Translations under genes and position numbers: made by a program
In this document: one piece after another, positions 56,507-64,000 of the stretch
How the letters are laid out: each line of letters opens with the position of its first letter
Numbering within the stretch: the stretch's first letter is position 1
The notes under the pieces: model-generated
Told to the model about the DNA's origin: nothing
The model's database searches: none
Seen by the model: the letters and a program-made list of their open reading frames with translations, nothing else
NCBI RefSeq assembly: GCF_004137765.1
Contig: NZ_NOIS01000005.1
Coordinates: forward strand, 1-64,000
Length of the DNA stretch: 64,000 nt
Origin: Rothia uropygialis
Lineage (GTDB): Bacteria; Actinomycetota; Actinomycetes; Actinomycetales; Micrococcaceae
Direction: 5' to 3'

Positions 56507-59500
56507 ACGAGATGTCACGCCCCGAGACCGTCGCGGTTTCCCTCTCGCGGCCGCCGAAAGTCTGACCTTCGATCCAGCCGGCTATGCGGCGGGCATTTCT
56601 GCCTCGCAGAACCGCCGCATGATCGCCCTCGACCACATGTGTTTCCAGACAATCGCACAGCGGCTCCCACGCGGTCGGGTCGGCCCCGACCTCGAGGGTT
56701 TGACGTGCCGAGCAAGCAACCACGCGACCGTCGAATCTACGCGGTGAGGCTCCCCGCGTGTATCCCATGGCTTTCCAGACGGACGCGATGCAGGTGCGCA
56801 GCGCTGAGTCGTCCAGGTTCGCCATTGCAGAACCGTGCTCCCGCAAGGCTGCGATGGTCTGTTCCAGATCGGAGGGAACAGTCTCAGGTTCGATCCCGCC
56901 CATTCGCATCAGGGCGATCCACAGGTCCGATTCCGTGGGCTCCGGTCGGGTGAGCCAGTACGCCGGCGGATACGCATCGAGGAGCACCACTTTCCGGATG
57001 GGAAGACCGCAGTCCGCAGCGCGAGCCGCTACGTCGACCGCGGCAATGCCTCCGACCGACCACCCCGCGAGAATACAACCGTCCGGGGCCACTTTTCTGA
57101 GCGATGTCACGTATTCCGCCGACAACGCTTCAAGATCCTCCGGCCACGGGATCTCGGGCGTCGCAAATTGCGGTGCCTGCAGTGCCCAAACTGAACGAGC
57201 AGGGTCGAGGTGCTGCAGAAAGGACGCATAGCACCAGCCCAGCCCGCCGGCCGGAGGCAAGAAGACCAGAGGCGCCGATGACGGGTCCTGGCCTCGGCGA
57301 AGTTGCAGCACGGGGGCGAGTTCTCCGAAGCCTTGTTCCTCGAGTGCCTCGGCCAACGACCGTGGGGTCGGATGAGCAAAGATTTTGGCCAGGGAACAAG
57401 GCTGCCCGAAATACTCTTCGACGCGGATGCCCAATTCGAGGGCACTCAGCGAGGCCCCGCCCGCCGTGAAGAAGTCCGTTTCCGGGCCGACCGCGGGAAC
57501 ATCCAGCACGTCACCGAACAACGTGCACATGACCTGCTCCCGAAGATTCTGAGGGACCCCGCCTTGGTCCGGAACGACCAGTTCTCGCGTGGCCAGGTCC
57601 CTGCGATCGGCTTTTCCGTTTGAGGTGACCGGCATCCGGTCAAGCGCCGACCACAACGTCGGAACCATGTAGTCGGGGAGGTTCTCCTCGCAGTGGGTTC
57701 TCGCCGCCGCAAGCGTTTCTTCGGCCCGGGCCGGATCCGTCTCGAGGAATGCCGCGAGAACGTCTTGTCCGCCGACCTCCTTGACGAGTACGGCCGCTGC
57801 ATGAACGCCTGCGACGTCGGCGAGGACCGCCTCGACCTCGCCGAGTTCCAGGCGCTGCCCGCGGATCTTGATCTGGTGATCGCGTCGGCCGCGGTATTCG
57901 AGGACACCGTCCTCGCGCCAAACGGCCACATCGCCCGTCCGATATATTCGAAGGTCTTCGGTACGCGTCGACGCGTCGTCGTGAGAGCAAGGTGGTTCCG
58001 GGTGCACAACCTTCAGCTGCCCCAGGGCCGCCTCATCGGCTTCAGGTCGATTCAGGTATCCGGACATGATCTGGACACCGGAAAGACACAATTCTCCCGG
58101 AACGCCAGGAGGGCAGAGGTGACCGGTCGGATCGACCACGTGGCACCCGGTGTTCCAGGCGGGTCTTCCGATCGGCACCACGCCGGCATCCGGGTCTTGG
58201 GAGGTGTCCCACGCGGTGACGTCGATTGCGGCTTCGGTGGGTCCGTACAGGTTGAGCGGGTAGACCCCGAGAACCTCGTGCGCACCGCGGACCTGTTCCC
58301 TCGTCAAGGCTTCGCCGCTGCACACGAGGTATCTCAGCGACGTCGAGGGCCCCGAGAGTATGCGGCGCACGGACGGCGTCGCGAGGAAAGCAGAGAGCAT
58401 CGTGGGCACGAAATGAAGGCACGTAACCTGTTCTTCGGTCATGAGTCGTGCCAAGTACTCAGGGTCCTTGTGACCTTCCGGGGCCGCGATGACGATCCGT
58501 CCACCGTGTTGGAGCGGCCAGTACAGCTCCCACACGTGGACGTCGAATGAGATTGCGGTCTTGTGCGCGACGCGGTCCCCCGGCCCAATCGGAATAAGAT
58601 GCTGCTGCCAACGAAGCCTGTTGTCCACTGCGCGGTGGGTTATCGGCACACCCTTGGGGCGTCCGGTGGAACCGGAGGTGAACTGGATATAGGCCCGGTC
58701 CCCGGGGCGTGTCCAATGGCCGGGGTAAGCGCCGGAGACCGAGGGCGATGCACCGTCTGCGCCGTGGATTTCCGGCTCACGCTCGACAGAGCCGGCAAAC
58801 TCCCGCAGGCCGATTTGGCGGATCGTCGTCTGAGAGCCCGTGCCGAAATCCAGGCCAGCGATTTCCGCGCCGTTGACGAGGACGGTGCACTGCGCATCCG
58901 CGAGCATCGTTTCGACGCGCTGGGCCGGAAGGGAAGGATCAATGGGCAGGTAAACGGCGCCGGCGTACAGCACCCCGTAAAGCAGCTCGAACTGTTCGAC
59001 GCCGCGCTCGGTCCTCAGGGCAACCGTGTCCTGAGGCCGTACACCGGCTCGCAGCAGTCCCCGGGCCACGGCCTGCGCGGCCTCCTTCAACTCGGCGTAG
59101 GTGCGTTCCCTCCCGCCGAAGCGCCCGTCGGCATCGTAGGCGGGCCCCTCACGGACGGCTACGGCCTCCGGTGTCCGATCCGCTTGGATTTCGAATCTCT
59201 GGAGCAGAGTGCGGTGCTCGACGGATTCGTCCGCCCCCTGGAACCCGAGGACAGCGTCGATTTCCTCCGGCAGTGCCTGCTCCAGCTCTGCAGTGCTCGT
59301 GTTCTCGACGGCCGCCACCGTCCAGGAACCGAGCCAGTTCTTGATCCTTCGGGCATGTCGATCAACCTCATGGCGTCCGTAGAGCTCCGGATTCGCGGTG
59401 ACCTCCAGACTCAGCGCATGCCCTCGTCCCGGCATTCCGCGCATGCAGACGGTCATATCCGGAACCGGACCGGCGGTAATGTTGTGGACCCGCCCTTGCA

Positions 59501-60596
59501 GTGCGCCGAACCGTAGGACGGCGTCGAAAGGAACGACGTTAATCTGCGCCCCGAATAGCTTTCCGCCCCTCCGGGCGCAATAGCGTTCCAGATCCTCTTG
59601 ACGCGCCAGGCCATGGGCTTGGTTGAAAGCCATTTGCTCGCGAACCGCTAGGAGCTGCTCCCGAGGCCGGGAGACCGCCGATACGGTCACAGGAAGCATG
59701 TTGACCGCGGTACAGCATGTTCTGGCCGCAACACGGGGCCCGCCGGGCAGAACCCTGTTCATCTGGGGCACCCCGAAGCGGGCTTCTTCGACGCCGAGAA
59801 CACGGGCCAGATACGAGCCCACCGCGGCGACGACGCCTGCCGGCCACTGAGTTCCCGCGCCGCGCGCGGCCGAAACCAACCGGTCCTGGATCTCGGGTTC
59901 GATCGGAAGTGTTACCCGATGTGGCCGTGGTCTCGGTGGAGCCTGCCGTTGGGCAAGCGAAAAATCTTCCTCAAGGCCTTCGCGTTCGAGCCTGTCAGTC
60001 CACGCCTCGTAGTCCTCCGCACGCCGGTCGGCGTCGCCGGCGTCTTGGGCCCGGAGCTCCGCAAGCCCTGGCCGTGATGCCGGCTCAGGATGGTCTCCGG
60101 CGGTGATCCGACCGTAAACCTGCCCGGCGCGGCGGAGTGCGTCGAAGGCCGCAAAGCCGTCCGCGACCAGGTGATGGACGCAGTGATAGAACCACGTGCG
60201 TCCACCGCACTCGATGATCGCGGAATCGACCGTCTGGCCGGCGGCGAGGTCAAGCGGTTCCCCTGCTGTTCCGGAACACCATTCCAGGACAGCTTCTTCG
60301 GCTCTATCAGCGGGGGCATCCAACCTCACGACTCGAGCAATATTGACGATTCGGGCAAATTCCTCGAGATCCACCGGCTGCGCCCCGAGCTCGTTTCCCC
60401 GTTGAACGAGCCTGATCCGCAGGCCTTCATTTTCTGCGTAGACCGTCCGGATCGCGGCCCGTAACGCGTCATTGTCCACCGAAGTCGGAAATTCGATACA
60501 CTCCGCCGTGTTGTAGCAGGGATTGGCTGGGTCGAGCGTGGCCGCGAAACCGATCCCGAGGGCCGCGTCCGTGAGGGGAAACCATTCGGGGTTCAC
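56442..60596 (-). CDS. entF: siderophore nonribosomal peptide synthetase, one module (C-A-T-TE), EntF-like
   Basis: A 1384-residue synthetase with domains in the order condensation (about 1-430, HHLVADG at 141-147), adenylation (about 470-960, TSGSTGRPKG near 640), carrier (Ser in GGASLSAL near 1049) and thioesterase (GWSVGG near 1176; His in VEGDHAAVL near 1323). Aligning FDVHVWEL, LHFVPTML, LVCSGEAL and NLYGPTEAAID with EntF gives the pocket D-V-W-H-V-S-L-I-D-K, a serine-type code. It should join DHB to serine and release the cyclised trimer. It follows the aryl carrier protein by five bases. About 35 extra C-terminal residues overlap the desaturase gene. Confidence 0.92.
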   Translation of the reverse strand: MNPEWFPLTDAALGIGFAATLDPANPCYNTAECIEFPTSVDNDALRAAIRTVYAENEGLRIRLVQRGNELGAQPVDLEEFARIVNIARVVRLDAPADRAEEAVLEWCSGTAGEPLDLAAGQTVDSAIIECGGRTWFYHCVHHLVADGFAAFDALRRAGQVYGRITAGDHPEPASRPGLAELRAQDAGDADRRAEDYEAWTDRLEREGLEEDFSLAQRQAPPRPRPHRVTLPIEPEIQDRLVSAARGAGTQWPAGVVAAVGSYLARVLGVEEARFGVPQMNRVLPGGPRVAARTCCTAVNMLPVTVSAVSRPREQLLAVREQMAFNQAHGLARQEDLERYCARRGGKLFGAQINVVPFDAVLRFGALQGRVHNITAGPVPDMTVCMRGMPGRGHALSLEVTANPELYGRHEVDRHARRIKNWLGSWTVAAVENTSTAELEQALPEEIDAVLGFQGADESVEHRTLLQRFEIQADRTPEAVAVREGPAYDADGRFGGRERTYAELKEAAQAVARGLLRAGVRPQDTVALRTERGVEQFELLYGVLYAGAVYLPIDPSLPAQRVETMLADAQCTVLVNGAEIAGLDFGTGSQTTIRQIGLREFAGSVEREPEIHGADGASPSVSGAYPGHWTRPGDRAYIQFTSGSTGRPKGVPITHRAVDNRLRWQQHLIPIGPGDRVAHKTAISFDVHVWELYWPLQHGGRIVIAAPEGHKDPEYLARLMTEEQVTCLHFVPTMLSAFLATPSVRRILSGPSTSLRYLVCSGEALTREQVRGAHEVLGVYPLNLYGPTEAAIDVTAWDTSQDPDAGVVPIGRPAWNTGCHVVDPTGHLCPPGVPGELCLSGVQIMSGYLNRPEADEAALGQLKVVHPEPPCSHDDASTRTEDLRIYRTGDVAVWREDGVLEYRGRRDHQIKIRGQRLELGEVEAVLADVAGVHAAAVLVKEVGGQDVLAAFLETDPARAEETLAAARTHCEENLPDYMVPTLWSALDRMPVTSNGKADRRDLATRELVVPDQGGVPQNLREQVMCTLFGDVLDVPAVGPETDFFTAGGASLSALELGIRVEEYFGQPCSLAKIFAHPTPRSLAEALEEQGFGELAPVLQLRRGQDPSSAPLVFLPPAGGLGWCYASFLQHLDPARSVWALQAPQFATPEIPWPEDLEALSAEYVTSLRKVAPDGCILAGWSVGGIAAVDVAARAADCGLPIRKVVLLDAYPPAYWLTRPEPTESDLWIALMRMGGIEPETVPSDLEQTIAALREHGSAMANLDDSALRTCIASVWKAMGYTRGASPRRFDGRVVACSARQTLEVGADPTAWEPLCDCLETHVVEGDHAAVLRGRNARRIAGWIEGQTFGGRERETATVSGRDISSTSVRPERELLETGDPGRGGM

Positions 60597-60601
60597 TTCC
60601 T

Positions 60602-60835
60602 CTAACCCCTCTCTGACGCTTCGCGAATAAACTTCACGCTCGGATCGGCGATCAATTCGGTAAATTCCAAGGTCACACCGTGGTCCTGGAGGTCGTCCAA
60701 CAGGGCGAAGGCCGAAATGGAATCCATTCCGAGGTCGAAGAGATTCGATTCGGGTTCATCAAATGCTTTGTCCAAGGAACCTGACTCGCTCAGGTGAGGG
60801 GCCAGGACGCTCTTGAGGGTCGAGTCATCGACCAT
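60602..60835 (-). CDS. aryl carrier protein (DHB-ArCP)
   Basis: A 77-residue free-standing carrier protein with the phosphopantetheine site Ser39 in LFDLGMDSISAFALL. In EntB and VibB this domain is fused to isochorismatase; here it stands alone. The DHB-AMP ligase beside it should load it with 2,3-dihydroxybenzoate for the synthetase. ATG 60835 has AAGGAG seven bases before it and is preferred to 60862. Confidence 0.9.
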   Translation of the reverse strand: MVDDSTLKSVLAPHLSESGSLDKAFDEPESNLFDLGMDSISAFALLDDLQDHGVTLEFTELIADPSVKFIREASERG

Positions 60836-60862
60836 GGTTTTTCTCCTTATGTTGACGGACAA

Positions 60863-62605
60863 TTACGGTTTGGTCGCGGCCATGTCTTCGGCCAAGGCCG
60901 TGCGCAGATGGCGACGAGAGATCTTGCCGACATTGGTCATCGGAAGGCTCGAGCGGATTTCCACGCGTTCGGGAATCTTGAATTCCGCTACGCCCCGGTC
61001 GCGGAAATACGTTCGGAAATAGGATCTGGGGTCCGAACCGAAGTTAGCGTCCGGTTGCGGCAGCACCACGAGTCCGACCCGCTCCCCCACGTCTTGGTCC
61101 GCGATACCGACGACGACGGCGTCGGCCACTCCGGCGGCAGTCAGGGCGATATCCTCGATCTCGTCGACAGCGATCTTCTCTCCGGCCCTGTTGATCTGGT
61201 CCTTGGCTCTTCCAGTTACTTCAAGATGCCCGTCCGGATGGCGCCGAACGATGTCGCCGGTGCGGTAGTAGCCTTCCTCCGTGAAGCTGAAGAGATTCGC
61301 ATTCTCTTCCAGGTAATATCCGCGGATCGTGTACGGGCCTCGGGTCAGCAAATGTCCCGCTTCTCCCGATGCGACGGGTTGGTCGTCCTCGTCGAGTATG
61401 ACGATCTCGTCATCCCGGCTGATAGGACGCCCCTGGGTTGTGAAAACAACCTGGTCCGGGTCGGAATCACGAGTGTAATTGACCAGACCTTCCGCCATTC
61501 CGAAGACCTGTTGGAGCCTCGCGCCCAGAACCGGGAAGACCTTTTCGGCGACGCTCGGAGCCAGTTTGGCGCCGCCGACCTGAATCAATTCGAGACTGCC
61601 GAGATCGGGGATCCTGCGTTGGGCCGAGGCAATCCAGGCCTGCAGGAGCGGAGGGACGAGCGAAGCCATCGTCACGCGCTCGCGTTCGATCAAGCCGAAT
61701 GAGGTTTGCGGGCTGGGATCCGCCGCGAAGACGAGACTTCCGCCCGCATGCAGTACACCGAGGATGCCCGGGGAACTCATGGTGAAATTGTGCGCAGCGG
61801 GAAGTGCCACGAGCATCACGGTTTCTTGGTCGACTCCGCAGATCCTGTCCGATTCCCGGACCGAGTACAGGTAGTCGGCATGGGTTCTCGGGATGAGCTT
61901 GGAGATGCCGGTCGTGCCGCCCGAAAGCTGCAGGAACGCGACATTTTCGCTCAGACGTTCCGCGCCCCGGTTCCGAACCGGCGCAGGCAAATCGGCCAGC
62001 GGTTCAGGACTCTGCCTGACCACGACGACGCCGGCGTCGACCTCGCCCGAGTACCCACCGACCTCGACGAGAACGGGTGGCACGAGCCCTTCCGCGCGCA
62101 GGTCTCCCGCGTACCGGCGGTACAAGTCGAGGTAGTCGAAGTCTTCGGCCCCTTGACACACCACGTGCGCGGCGGCGTCGGTCTTCCGGGCGAACTGGTA
62201 CATATCCATCGCGCGATGTTTGGGCAGAGTGAAGACGGGTACGACTCCCAGGAGAAAACAACCGCACATATAGGCCATGTACTCGGCCGTGTTCGGTAGT
62301 TGCAGCAGGACGCGGTCCCCCGGGACCGCTCCGGCATCCGCCAGCACCCGGGCGGCACGTCGGGCTTCCTCCTCCAGCTGGGCATAGGTCCAGGTCACGG
62401 TGGCGAGACTGCTCGCGTCGGAGGTTCGGGCGCTGTGGGCGACCACTGCGGTCCGTTCCGAGAATTCACGGCAGCGGGCCAGGATGAATTCCTGGAGATT
62501 TTCATCGATCCAGTAACCCGCATCGCGGTACTTTTGGGCGAATTCTTCCGGAATGCCGGGGAATTCGGCCAGTGGGCTTCGACCGTGGCCCATTAGGGAC
62601 GTCAT
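60863..62605 (-). CDS. entE: 2,3-dihydroxybenzoate-AMP ligase
   Basis: Activates 2,3-dihydroxybenzoate with ATP and transfers it to the aryl carrier protein. The 580-residue ANL-family enzyme has the P-loop LSGGTTGISKLIPRTH (about 228-242), Asn273 in ALPAAHNFTMSSPG, which replaces the Asp of amino-acid A domains as in DhbE/EntE, QVFGMAEGLVNYTR, YYRTGDIVR and the C-terminal Lys region TNVGKISRR. Salicylate cannot be fully excluded as substrate. A start codon later in the first ten residues is possible. It is second in the visible operon after the transporter. Confidence 0.93.
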   Translation of the reverse strand: MTSLMGHGRSPLAEFPGIPEEFAQKYRDAGYWIDENLQEFILARCREFSERTAVVAHSARTSDASSLATVTWTYAQLEEEARRAARVLADAGAVPGDRVLLQLPNTAEYMAYMCGCFLLGVVPVFTLPKHRAMDMYQFARKTDAAAHVVCQGAEDFDYLDLYRRYAGDLRAEGLVPPVLVEVGGYSGEVDAGVVVVRQSPEPLADLPAPVRNRGAERLSENVAFLQLSGGTTGISKLIPRTHADYLYSVRESDRICGVDQETVMLVALPAAHNFTMSSPGILGVLHAGGSLVFAADPSPQTSFGLIERERVTMASLVPPLLQAWIASAQRRIPDLGSLELIQVGGAKLAPSVAEKVFPVLGARLQQVFGMAEGLVNYTRDSDPDQVVFTTQGRPISRDDEIVILDEDDQPVASGEAGHLLTRGPYTIRGYYLEENANLFSFTEEGYYRTGDIVRRHPDGHLEVTGRAKDQINRAGEKIAVDEIEDIALTAAGVADAVVVGIADQDVGERVGLVVLPQPDANFGSDPRSYFRTYFRDRGVAEFKIPERVEIRSSLPMTNVGKISRRHLRTALAEDMAATKP

Positions 62606-62671
62606 CTACGTGCTTCTTTCATGTTGAAGGGACTGGATTCGGCGAATCGCCCGTCCGCTCGCCGTGCGGAA

Positions 62672-63538
62672 TCAATCGTGTGCCGGGACGAGAACCGGAG
62701 CGCCTGTCTGCGGGTGGTCCATCAGGTAAACCTTCTGGCCGTAGACCTCTTCGACGCGTTCGGGAGTCAGCACATCGGGAGGCGAACCGTCTGCGACAAG
62801 TCGGCTGCGGGAGAACATGAGAACCCGGTCCGCATACCTAGCGGCTTGGTTCAGGTCGTGCAGAACCACGACCAGGGCGGTGCCTTGGTCCGCAAGGCTC
62901 CTGGCGGACCGGAGAAGAGACTCCTGATTTTGGAGGTCCATCGCGGCGGTCGGTTCGTCCAAGAGCATGATCGGGGTGGTTTGGGTGACGGTTCGGGCAT
63001 ACGCTACTCGCGCGGATTCGCCCCCAGAAAGAGTCGTGACGTCGCGACGGCGCAGACGCACCAGATCCGAGCCGTCCAACGCGTCCTCGACAATCTGGCG
63101 GTCACGCTGATCGTCGACGTCGTGTGGCAGACGCCCCATTGTCACCGCTTCTTCCACGCTGAACCCGAAGTGCGTGGTCTGCTGCTGAAGCATCACGGAA
63201 CGCCGGCGGGCAAGCTCCAATGCGTGCCATTGCCTGGGGGTGCGGCCGCCGAGAAGGATCTTTCCGCGGCTGGGTTCGAAGTCTCCTGCGAGCAGACCCA
63301 ACATCGTGGATTTGCCGGCACCGTTGGGTCCCACGAGCGCCGTGAGCGTCCCGGAACGGAGACTGAAGGTGACGTCGTCAATCAGGGTTTTGCCGCCGAT
63401 CGTGTAACCGGCGCTGGTCACGTCGATGACCCCGAATTCGGTATTGCCTCCCGTGGTCGAGGAGTCCGCGGGGTGCTTCGAAGCTGCTTCGGGCGCTCGG
63501 TTGGTTTGCCTCCGTGACGAGCGGTCCTTGCGGATCAT
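62672..63538 (-). CDS. ABC transporter ATP-binding protein, iron(siderophore)/heme type
   Basis: Nucleotide-binding subunit of a FecCD/HmuUV-class importer, 288 residues. After a polar N-terminal tail (about 1-40): Walker A LVGPNGAGKSTMLG, Q-loop VMLQQQTTHFGFSVE, signature TLSGGESARVAYART and Walker B IMLLDEPTAAMDL. The HFGFSVEEAVTMGR stretch is characteristic of HmuV-like heme subunits, but catechol-siderophore importers are close relatives. ATG 63538 overlaps the permease stop (ATGA). It is 66 bases before entE and probably in the same operon. Confidence 0.92.
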   Translation of the reverse strand: MIRKDRSSRRQTNRAPEAASKHPADSSTTGGNTEFGVIDVTSAGYTIGGKTLIDDVTFSLRSGTLTALVGPNGAGKSTMLGLLAGDFEPSRGKILLGGRTPRQWHALELARRRSVMLQQQTTHFGFSVEEAVTMGRLPHDVDDQRDRQIVEDALDGSDLVRLRRRDVTTLSGGESARVAYARTVTQTTPIMLLDEPTAAMDLQNQESLLRSARSLADQGTALVVVLHDLNQAARYADRVLMFSRSRLVADGSPPDVLTPERVEEVYGQKVYLMDHPQTGAPVLVPAHD

Positions 63539-64000
63539 GAGATCCTCCTTTTCTCCCGCAGGATCAGGAACAGGAAGAAGGGCGCACCCACCGCGGCCGT
63601 GAACAAACCAATGGGTATTTCGGTCGGCGGGTTCAGGGTGCGCGAGGCGGCATCGGCGGCCACGACCAATACGGCTCCGGCGATAGCCGAGGCCGGCAGC
63701 AGGGCTTTGTGTCCCGGGCCGACAATGAAACGCATGATGTGAGGGACGACGAGCCCGACGAAACCGATGGACCCGGCGAACGCGACGGCGGCCGCGGTCA
63801 ACAGTGCCGTGGTCACGATCACCACGAATCGACTGACCTTGACGTTGAGGCCCAAGTGCTGAGCTTGCCGCTCGCCAAGGGTCAGTACATCGAGAGTCTT
63901 GGACAAGCGAAGGACCAGGAGCATGCCGACAAGAAAAATCGGCGCAACACCGGCCAGCTGTGCCCAATTGGCCCGTCCCAACGAACCCATTTGCCAGAAG
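63535..64000 (-). CDS. FecCD/HmuU-family permease (5' part beyond window)
   Basis: C-terminal part of an iron-complex permease, with its 5' end off the right edge. The frame reads on from FWQMGSLG at the window end, a typical mid-protein FecCD motif, so the Met at 63990 is not the start. Seen: TLGERQAQHLGLNV (the cytoplasmic coupling region), SIGFVGLVVPHIMRFIVGP, and PTEIPIGLFTAAVGAPFF, with about five transmembrane helices. It pairs with the downstream ATPase by a 4-base overlap. Confidence 0.93.
   Translation of the reverse strand, partial: FWQMGSLGRANWAQLAGVAPIFLVGMLLVLRLSKTLDVLTLGERQAQHLGLNVKVSRFVVIVTTALLTAAAVAFAGSIGFVGLVVPHIMRFIVGPGHKALLPASAIAGAVLVVAADAASRTLNPPTEIPIGLFTAAVGAPFFLFLILREKRRIS

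Overview
The window looks like a chromosomal segment from a GC-rich actinobacterium of the order Micrococcales, most likely the family Micrococcaceae (Arthrobacter/Kocuria/Rothia relatives). This rests on gene order: tyrS next to an rRNA operon, the argCJBDFR-GH run, infC-rpmI-rplT beside pheST, a lexA/LysM divergent pair, pgsA-cinA-clgR-DUF3046-recA-recX, and miaB-miaA-dapF. Supporting signals are LexA boxes of the TCGAAC-N4-GTTCGA type and many GTG/TTG starts. The genus cannot be fixed from the sequence alone.

Layout. 1-500: promoter and 5' leader of an rRNA operon reading leftward out of the window; the 16S gene itself lies off the left edge. 500-14,450: mostly minus strand, with tyrS, helD, apt, argH, argG, an ankyrin-repeat gene (+), then argR, argF, argD, argB, argJ and argC. 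ArgR-box pairs lie before argG and argC. 14,500-16,240: a quinone oxidoreductase (+) and an unrecognised membrane protein (-) around a 44-bp palindromic terminator. 16,300-24,200: pheT, pheS, a MutT Nudix protein, a cation efflux protein, a TrmH-type methyltransferase, rplT, rpmI and infC. infC appears to start at ATT behind a leader with an intrinsic terminator. 24,500-29,750: a DUF1844 gene (+), then sseB, priA, a small membrane protein, hisH, hisB, hisC and a LysM protein. 29,780-34,480: LexA operators, lexA, a DinG-family helicase and hflX. 34,650-42,950: rsmC-like methyltransferase, dapF, miaA, miaB, an APH-like kinase, recX, recA, DUF3046 and clgR. 43,160-51,550: cinA, pgsA, ftsK, RNase J, dapA, a TPR membrane protein and dapB. 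51,730-56,510: an OatA-like acyltransferase, a class A beta-lactamase-like protein, a hypothetical gene and a fatty-acid desaturase.

56,440-64,000 is the clearest accessory region. It is a catecholate siderophore locus on the minus strand: FecCD permease (cut by the window end), ABC ATPase, 2,3-dihydroxybenzoate-AMP ligase, free-standing aryl carrier protein, and a one-module C-A-T-TE synthetase whose adenylation pocket reads as serine-specific. This is the gene set expected for an enterobactin-type tri-(DHB-serine) lactone. The genes that make 2,3-dihydroxybenzoate are not in the window.

Most of the window is core metabolism and information processing. I found no CRISPR array, insertion sequence, prophage, tRNA gene or clear defence system. 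The most unusual signals are regulatory: the infC leader attenuator with an AUU start, a strong hairpin inside the first codons of recX, the his genes placed directly behind a LexA-controlled gene with no hisD, and a possible ClgR operator before clgR. All are inferred from sequence reading alone.
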